Below the pieces are notes generated by a model. That model made no database searches and had not been told where the DNA came from. It saw only the letters and a list, made by a program, of their open reading frames with translations. The translations under genes and the position numbers were made by a program. From Gammaproteobacteria bacterium (lineage in GTDB: Bacteria; Pseudomonadota; Gammaproteobacteria; Pseudomonadales; Cellvibrionaceae), in assembly GCA_004172865.1 (NCBI GenBank), contig SEBV01000010.1, positions 372,001-436,000 on the forward strand: DNA of 64,000 nucleotides, in the 5' to 3' direction. Position 1 is the first letter of the stretch. Every line of letters starts with the position of its first letter. Shown piece by piece: positions 59,012-64,000 of this stretch.

Positions 59012-59039
59012 AATGGCCACTCGATGTGGCCATTTTTTT
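59012..59039 (+). terminator. Intrinsic terminator before the TonB-dependent receptor gene
   Basis: AATGGCCAC/GTGGCCATT with TTTTTTT. It ends only 17 bp before the receptor start codon, so the receptor must rely on read-through or on a promoter inside the preceding gene. Confidence 0.85.
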
Positions 59040-59056
59040 ACTTAAGGTTTTTAGCA

Positions 59057-60913
59057 ATGTTAAAAAAATTATCTGTTGTTATCAGTGCACTTATCGCCTC
59101 TCAAACATTTGCAGCAACTGACGAAGTTGTTGTCACAGGCACCTATAGTCCCGTCACAACTGAACAATTAGCGTCGTCAGTCACTGTGATAAATCAAGAA
59201 CAATTATTGGCGTTAAGCAGTCACAGCTTGGTCGATGCTTTACGTCAAGTCCCCAGTATTTGGGTTGAAGAACAAGGTGGCCCAGGCGGTCTTACCGCTA
59301 TCGCATTGCGCGGCGCCGAAAGTAATCACACTCTTGTCTTATTGGATGGTGTTCAACTGAACGACCCTACCAATACACGTGGCGGCGCGTTCGATGTTAA
59401 CAATATTAATATCGACTCCATTAAACGCATTGAAATTATTCGCGGTGCGCAATCAGCAATTTACGGTTCAGATGCTCTCGCTGGCGTAATTCATATTATT
59501 ACAATTGAGCCCACCAAAAATGCTGAACAAAATTTATCGCTAGCCGTCGGTGAAGATGGCTACAAGACGGGAAGTATTACCACAACCGGCACAGTGGAAA
59601 ATTTTGGTTATGCAATAAAAATTCAAGGTAAAGATGCGGGCGAACCCATAGAAGGCAGCAGCGCAAAAAATAAAGAAGCGCTCGCAAAATTAAATTGGAA
59701 ACAAGATTCGCAGAACATAGATTTTTCCTACCGTTATTTAGACGGTGAAAAAACCAGTTTTCCAGAACAAAGCGGCGGCCCTCTGTTTGCAGAGAGCCGA
59801 GATTTAGATAGAAGTGATTTTACCGATCAAAACGCTGCATTAGGGTGGCAATGGCAGGTGAATGAATTATGGCGCAGCAAAGTTCAGGCAACCTGGTTTA
59901 ATCGTAAAGAAAACTTAACTTCACCAGGAATTGTTCCCTTCGATGCAGTTCCTGCCAACGGTGCTGATACTGATTTTACGCGTACTGATGTGAGTTGGAT
60001 AAACACCATCGGCAATGAAAAATCAGTGTGGGGAAATATCGGCGCAGAAACCAAACACGAATCTGGTGACAGCAAAGGTTACTTGGATGTTGGTATTAAA
60101 TTACCAACCGATTTTAGTTTGGATCGCAAAATCGATAGCGTTTTTGTAAACCTAAATGGCTATGCCACTGAAGATTTAATATTACAAGCAAGTATTCGCC
60201 GCGATGACGCTGAAAATTTTAAAGCCTATAACAGCAAACAAGGTGGCGTGCGCTATCAAATCAATGAAAACCTTAGTTGGTTTGCAAACGCAGGTCAAGG
60301 TTTTAAATTGCCGAGTTTTTTTGCACTTGGGCATCCACTCGTTGGCAACCCAAACTTGAAGCCAGAATTAGCTACCACACGCGATACGGGCTTTGAATGG
60401 GCTAACAATAGCACGAGCATTAATTTGAGTTATTTCAGAAATAGTTACAAAGATTTAATCGATTTTGATAATGAATTATTTACTAACGTGAATCGTGCAA
60501 AAGTTGAAACCAGAGGTGTTGAAACTGAAGTTCATTGGCACTCTCAAAATGATGAATGGCAATTAGGCGCTCATGCAAGTTACGCAGATATAGATGCAGA
60601 AAATCCTTTAATGGGCAGACCGCAAGTAAAAGCTGGTGCAAGCGCGGTTTATAAGCTTAATGATAACTGGCAATTTAATGCAAATTATTTATGGGTAGAT
60701 GATCGCCTTGCAGCAAGCCGCTACACTGGTGATGCCTTGGTGGAAACACTAGACAGTTATAATCGTTTAGATGTTGGCGCGAAATGGAAAGTGAATACTC
60801 AACTCAGTATCAATCTCAGCATTGAAAATATTACTGATGAAGAATATTCAAATGACATAGGTTTTCCCGCCATTGGTAGAACCGGATTCGTAGGCGCCAA
60901 CTTTAGCTTCTAA
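59057..60913 (+). CDS. TonB-dependent outer-membrane receptor (BtuB-like)
   Basis: 618 residues from the ATG at 59057, which gives a clean signal peptide (MLKKLSVVISALIASQTFA). A TonB-box-like TDEVVVTGTY is followed by a plug domain (about 35-145: LVDALRQVPSIWVEEQGG, IALRGAESNHTLVLLDGV, IIRGAQSAIYGSDALAGVIHII). The 22-strand barrel ends in the usual aromatic residue (ANFSF). The plug resembles BtuB, but no cobalamin riboswitch precedes the gene, so the ligand may be something else, such as a sugar. Confidence 0.9.
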   Translation: MLKKLSVVISALIASQTFAATDEVVVTGTYSPVTTEQLASSVTVINQEQLLALSSHSLVDALRQVPSIWVEEQGGPGGLTAIALRGAESNHTLVLLDGVQLNDPTNTRGGAFDVNNINIDSIKRIEIIRGAQSAIYGSDALAGVIHIITIEPTKNAEQNLSLAVGEDGYKTGSITTTGTVENFGYAIKIQGKDAGEPIEGSSAKNKEALAKLNWKQDSQNIDFSYRYLDGEKTSFPEQSGGPLFAESRDLDRSDFTDQNAALGWQWQVNELWRSKVQATWFNRKENLTSPGIVPFDAVPANGADTDFTRTDVSWINTIGNEKSVWGNIGAETKHESGDSKGYLDVGIKLPTDFSLDRKIDSVFVNLNGYATEDLILQASIRRDDAENFKAYNSKQGGVRYQINENLSWFANAGQGFKLPSFFALGHPLVGNPNLKPELATTRDTGFEWANNSTSINLSYFRNSYKDLIDFDNELFTNVNRAKVETRGVETEVHWHSQNDEWQLGAHASYADIDAENPLMGRPQVKAGASAVYKLNDNWQFNANYLWVDDRLAASRYTGDALVETLDSYNRLDVGAKWKVNTQLSINLSIENITDEEYSNDIGFPAIGRTGFVGANFSF

Positions 60914-60932
60914 CTTATTTTTATTGTGCTGT

Positions 60933-60968
60933 AAAAAAGGCTCACTGCGTAATACAGTGAGCCTTTTT
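60933..60968. terminator. Bidirectional terminator after the receptor gene
   Basis: AAAAAAGGCTCACTG/CAGTGAGCCTTTTT hairpin between the receptor gene and the convergent zinc-ribbon RDD gene. Confidence 0.92.
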
Positions 60969-61007
60969 AATTTTAGTTATTTAATTCTAGTTACTTAATT
61001 TTGATGA

Positions 61008-61556
61008 TTAATTATCCACCACCAAAGTATTGGCAATAAGATCGTGTAGCGCCTGCTTCTTTTCAGTAAAAGCTGCAAGAATATAACCAATAAAGAAAAT
61101 AAAAGAAGACAAAATTTTACTCCAATAACGAATATTAGCTCGTACAAATGAAATGCGATTTCCGTTGATATCAATAACCACTATTCCCATCGCCATTTTT
61201 CCTAGCGTTGCTTGTCTCGAAGACGATTCCATTAACGTAAAATAAAGCCAACCCAAAACTATCGCAAATAAGTAATAGCCAGCAATTGCAATGATCGCCA
61301 AAAATGCACCAAGAAAAGTGCTGAATAGCGTACTAAACATAGCAGCACCAAAAACAACTACAGCTATGACAGCACACATACACGTTATAACGACGAGCAC
61401 AATGGAATCGATGATGAATGCACCAAATCGCTTCCAGAATCCTGCGTAGCTTTTATAGATAATGGCAGGGCTATCGCCAATAACTAATTGATAGCCGCAT
61501 ACCGAACAGTAGCTTGCATTTTCGAGGTTATCAGCACCACATTTTTGACATCGCAT
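61008..61556 (-). CDS. Zinc-ribbon RDD-family membrane protein
   Basis: 182 residues. An N-terminal zinc ribbon (MRCQKCGADNLENASYCSVCG, two CxxC pairs) is followed by an RDD domain with GFWKRFGAFIIDSIVLVVI and about four membrane segments. Function is unknown. It is the second RDD protein in the window; the one at 26379 lacks the zinc ribbon. It lies 41 bp from the dihaem cytochrome gene on the same strand. Confidence 0.87.
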   Translation of the reverse strand: MRCQKCGADNLENASYCSVCGYQLVIGDSPAIIYKSYAGFWKRFGAFIIDSIVLVVITCMCAVIAVVVFGAAMFSTLFSTFLGAFLAIIAIAGYYLFAIVLGWLYFTLMESSSRQATLGKMAMGIVVIDINGNRISFVRANIRYWSKILSSFIFFIGYILAAFTEKKQALHDLIANTLVVDN

Positions 61557-61597
61557 GTTATTGAAACTCTCCTTAACTATTAATTTGCGTTAGTTTT

Positions 61598-63268
61598 TTA
61601 CAAACTCTTTATATATTCCAGCAATGCCAAGCGTTCTGATTCTGGCAATTGCGTTCCGTATTCATGACCAGCATTTGAATTGCCCAGTAAACTGGTATCA
61701 AACAAACTGGTATTCTCAGTTTCTGCTATTTGATTGCCTACTCTAACACTATCAAGCTCACGATTTCCGACAAAAAATTGTTTGGGTCTTTGTGCTGCTG
61801 GCAATAATAAATCGTGAACAGTGGGAACCGAGCCGTTGTGCAGATAAGGAGCGGAACTCCAAATACCATTAATAGGTCGTGCTTTGTAATAACGAACATC
61901 TGAGGCAAGCATGGCAGATTTATTGTCAGCATATTCTTTTATAAGAGCGCAAAAAGAATCCCATGGGTGAGCAAGCAAAGCACCAAAGGTAACATGCATA
62001 ACAATATCTAAACGCGACGCTTCAGCAGTAAATTTTCCACCAAACCACAATGCAAAATGCTTCCCTTCCAGCGCGCCAGTTTTCGCGCCTCCGTCGCTAA
62101 AATTATTTACCACGCGCATATCAGTACCAACTTCTTGTGCGGGAACAACCACTGCTGTTAATTGGCGTTTAGCATCTTGGGAATCCACCAGGCTATGACA
62201 TTGCAGACATTGTTGCTGATAAATTTTTTCACCCTGCGATTTTAAATTTGTATCTAGCTTACCTGCTAAATCTTCAGGCCATTTGGGCGCGATTAATTTA
62301 TAAAATCCGCGTTGAATATAGCCGAGGTTTTCGATCTGAATACTTGAAGGATAAGTTTGCGTGTGCCCCAATACATCAATAGTTCCGTAAACTGCGAGTG
62401 CTGTAGTTGCGTTTTGCGCTAGTGGGCCAGGCTCTTTGTTAGGAGCCGATGCATTCCACTGCACCACGTCCAAATGCGATGCATCCCATAACACCGGGTA
62501 ACTTGTCGGGGCATCAGGTGAGCGTTTGTTTTCGGGGATACCTAAAGCTTCAACGGTAACTGCGTTAAAAATCTGACCAAATGCATCCAGCCTTCCATGT
62601 CCGTAGGCAACATCAGTAGCGTTTATTGCGTAGCGTTGCTCAAGTTGTTTAATGCGTGTCGAAATTTGCTCTTTAAGTAAATTTTTGTTCACCGTTTTTT
62701 TTGTTTGCTCTAATCGCGAAACAAATCGGTCCCATTTTTCTGGCTGCGCCAGAGTGGTTTTTAGAGATTCTAAAACTTCAGTTTCAAATTGCGTGTAATT
62801 AATTAAACTTTGGCCACCATCAACTCTTACAATCTTATCGGCAATGCTCAATTGTCCCGTATGACACGCTGAGCAAGTTAATCCTACCCAGGAATTTCCG
62901 TCAGCATCACTATCTTGAGTGATGCCTACGGGCAAACCATCTGGATTGTAAGAGCTACGGGAATCAGCGATAAACCCTAAACGTTCCAGATTTTTATTGT
63001 CGCGAAATAATTTATCACTACCAGACTTTTCCAAAGCGATAAACCATGAATAATCCAGCATTCGCGAACCAAAAGACATGAAGGCTAACTTCTGGCGCTC
63101 GCCCATGCCCCAACCTTGGCCAAGATAGGTTATTCCGTCCTGCGTAATTGTTTGATAAGCATCTGGGCTAGTGGAGTCAGATCGTAAATGTAGGAAAAAA
63201 AATACTGCGATGAGAAGAACGGAAACGAGAATTAAATAAAATGCAGAGTGGTAATTTTTCTTGGTCAT
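61598..63268 (-). CDS. Dihaem cytochrome c related to rubber oxygenase RoxA/RoxB
   Basis: 556 residues with an N-terminal hydrophobic signal or anchor (about 9-27). Two haem c motifs are present: C132-SAC-H136 and C354-LQC-H358. QGWGMGERQKLAFMSFGSRM near 51 and YKARPINGIWSSAPYLHNGS near 465 are characteristic of the RoxA-like branch of the cytochrome c peroxidase/MauG superfamily. RoxA/RoxB cleave polyisoprene by oxygenation; members outside rubber degraders have unknown substrates. It is periplasmic or anchored. Confidence 0.82.
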   Translation of the reverse strand: MTKKNYHSAFYLILVSVLLIAVFFFLHLRSDSTSPDAYQTITQDGITYLGQGWGMGERQKLAFMSFGSRMLDYSWFIALEKSGSDKLFRDNKNLERLGFIADSRSSYNPDGLPVGITQDSDADGNSWVGLTCSACHTGQLSIADKIVRVDGGQSLINYTQFETEVLESLKTTLAQPEKWDRFVSRLEQTKKTVNKNLLKEQISTRIKQLEQRYAINATDVAYGHGRLDAFGQIFNAVTVEALGIPENKRSPDAPTSYPVLWDASHLDVVQWNASAPNKEPGPLAQNATTALAVYGTIDVLGHTQTYPSSIQIENLGYIQRGFYKLIAPKWPEDLAGKLDTNLKSQGEKIYQQQCLQCHSLVDSQDAKRQLTAVVVPAQEVGTDMRVVNNFSDGGAKTGALEGKHFALWFGGKFTAEASRLDIVMHVTFGALLAHPWDSFCALIKEYADNKSAMLASDVRYYKARPINGIWSSAPYLHNGSVPTVHDLLLPAAQRPKQFFVGNRELDSVRVGNQIAETENTSLFDTSLLGNSNAGHEYGTQLPESERLALLEYIKSL

Positions 63269-63652
63269 ATCATCTTCCGTTAATGAATTACAAAATTAAT
63301 CAGATTTTCTTAATTTTAAAAATTCACTCCTTTACGGGAAACCTTTTACTCCAGAAGTCAAACTCCATGATCAACAATCCTTGGTAGAACTACGGTGGAA
63401 CCAACCCTCGTCCTGGCTCCATATCAAAAAACACATCACGAGAAATCATTATCAACATTAATGCCAACAAAGTTAATTACAGCAGATAACCTGACGGATT
63501 CAAGAAGCCTCATACCATTTGGCGAGATTTAACGGATTGAATTAAAAGCTGAAAGTTGAAAAGGTTCTATAGATAACTACTAAAAAACAGGCAAAACGTG
63601 GGTGACTGAGGAAGGATGATTAAATCTGTGGCATAACCCGGAACTCATAAAC
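63269..63652. other. Intergenic region between the RoxA-like gene and minE
   Basis: 384 bp with no gene supported on either strand. It presumably carries the promoter of the dihaem cytochrome gene. Confidence 0.5.
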
Positions 63653-63692
63653 AAAAAAAGGAAGCTAGCCTGAGAGGCTAGCTTCCTTTTTT
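63653..63692. terminator. Strong bidirectional terminator after minE
   Basis: GGAAGCTAGCC-TGAG-AGGCTAGCTTCC-type perfect stem flanked by A7 and T6, 18 bp past the minE stop. Confidence 0.94.
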
Positions 63693-63709
63693 AGAACAAC
63701 TACAAATGC

Positions 63710-63967
63710 TTATTCAGGCAAAGTGATATTCAACTCAAGCACTGAGCAGTTATCGGTGTTATCCAAATTGACGACGACTTGATCGGATTCAATGTGAATA
63801 TACTTACGAATCACCGCAATGATTTCCTGCTGCATTTGCGGCAGGAAATCTGGCTGTTTCAAATTGCGCTTATTGCGCTCGTGCGCAACAATAATTTGTA
63901 AACGTTCTTTCGCCGTTGATGCTGACGAAGGTGCAGTTTTCTTTTTAAAGTAATCAAAAAGGCTCAC
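63710..63967 (-). CDS. minE: Cell division topological specificity factor MinE
   Basis: 85 residues starting with GTG at 63967. An amphipathic N-terminus ([10 protein letters not shown]), the anti-MinCD helix with [14 protein letters not shown], and the beta-rich topological-specificity domain to NITLPE are present. It drives MinD oscillation and places the division septum at mid-cell. The start overlaps the minD stop by one base (TAGTG), and a GGAGG ribosome site lies inside the end of minD. Confidence 0.96.
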   Translation of the reverse strand: MSLFDYFKKKTAPSSASTAKERLQIIVAHERNKRNLKQPDFLPQMQQEIIAVIRKYIHIESDQVVVNLDNTDNCSVLELNITLPE

Positions 63968-64000
63968 TATTTACCTCCAAGCAAACGCGCTAAGAAACTT
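63967..64000 (-). CDS. minD: MinD, last codons only
   Basis: The minus strand entering the window reads [10 protein letters not shown]-stop, which matches the C-terminal membrane-targeting end of MinD. It overlaps the minE start by one base, the conserved minD-minE arrangement. The rest lies beyond the window. Confidence 0.85.
   Translation of the reverse strand, partial: SFLARLLGGK

Noticed and set aside
58980-59056. Possible cobalamin riboswitch before the BtuB-like receptor
   Set aside because: Only 77 bp are available, part of it a terminator; the aptamer would not fit.

Overview
The window is chromosomal DNA of a gammaproteobacterium, most likely a Cellvibrio or close relative (Cellvibrionaceae). 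This rests on serine-rich linkers in a secreted protein, secreted GH2 and GH5 glycosidases, TonB-linked uptake, and a housekeeping gene order (glmM-folP-ftsH, carAB-greA, nrdR-ribD-ribE-ribBA-ribH-nusB-thiL-pgpA) familiar from Pseudomonas-like genomes. No transposase, integrase, rRNA operon or CRISPR array was seen. Genus assignment is inference.

Layout. 1-4 kb: the 3' end of a family 2A encapsulin shell gene, followed by its cysteine desulfurase cargo with a long disordered N-terminus, then a 1-Cys peroxiredoxin and a small membrane protein. 4.4-6.4 kb: tonB-exbB-exbD. 6.9-28.6 kb: mostly minus-strand housekeeping genes: tRNA-Leu(GAG), secG, tpiA, glmM, folP, ftsH, greA, carB, carA, a broken DUF808 gene, dapB, ribA, a retropepsin-like protein, pgpA, thiL, nusB, ribH, ribBA, ribE, an RDD protein, ribD and nrdR; yhbY is divergent. 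The carAB operon has a candidate attenuator with a short leader ORF, and a branched RNA fold between carA and carB. 28.8-34.2 kb: a secreted zinc metalloprotease, a separate upstream gene resembling its prodomain, and a GH2 glycosidase. 34.4-35.6 kb: glyA.

36.4-51.4 kb is a complete-looking Wzx/Wzy exopolysaccharide locus built from two convergent operons. Its parts match the xanthan (gum) system: GumB/GumC-like export and chain-length proteins, a Wzy-like polymerase, a GT4 (GumH role), GumK (GT70), a GT26 (GumM type), a possible GumI-role transferase, a flippase, a GumL-like pyruvyltransferase and a GumD-like initiating transferase. Additions are a GH5 cellulase-family enzyme, an EpsL-like barrel and an EpsG-like ATPase whose Walker motifs are degenerate. 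The prediction is a pyruvylated, glucuronic-acid-containing polymer on a cellulose-like backbone.

52-64 kb: a 2OG-Fe(II) oxygenase, a YgjP-like metallopeptidase, an EamA transporter, a secreted DUF1080 protein followed by a giant DUF1080/cytochrome c/beta-propeller protein and a TonB-dependent receptor, a zinc-ribbon RDD protein, a RoxA-like dihaem cytochrome, minE and the last codons of minD.

Starts were moved from the longest reading frame where a Shine-Dalgarno sequence or family alignment favoured an internal codon. Promoter, operator and RNA-fold calls were made by eye.
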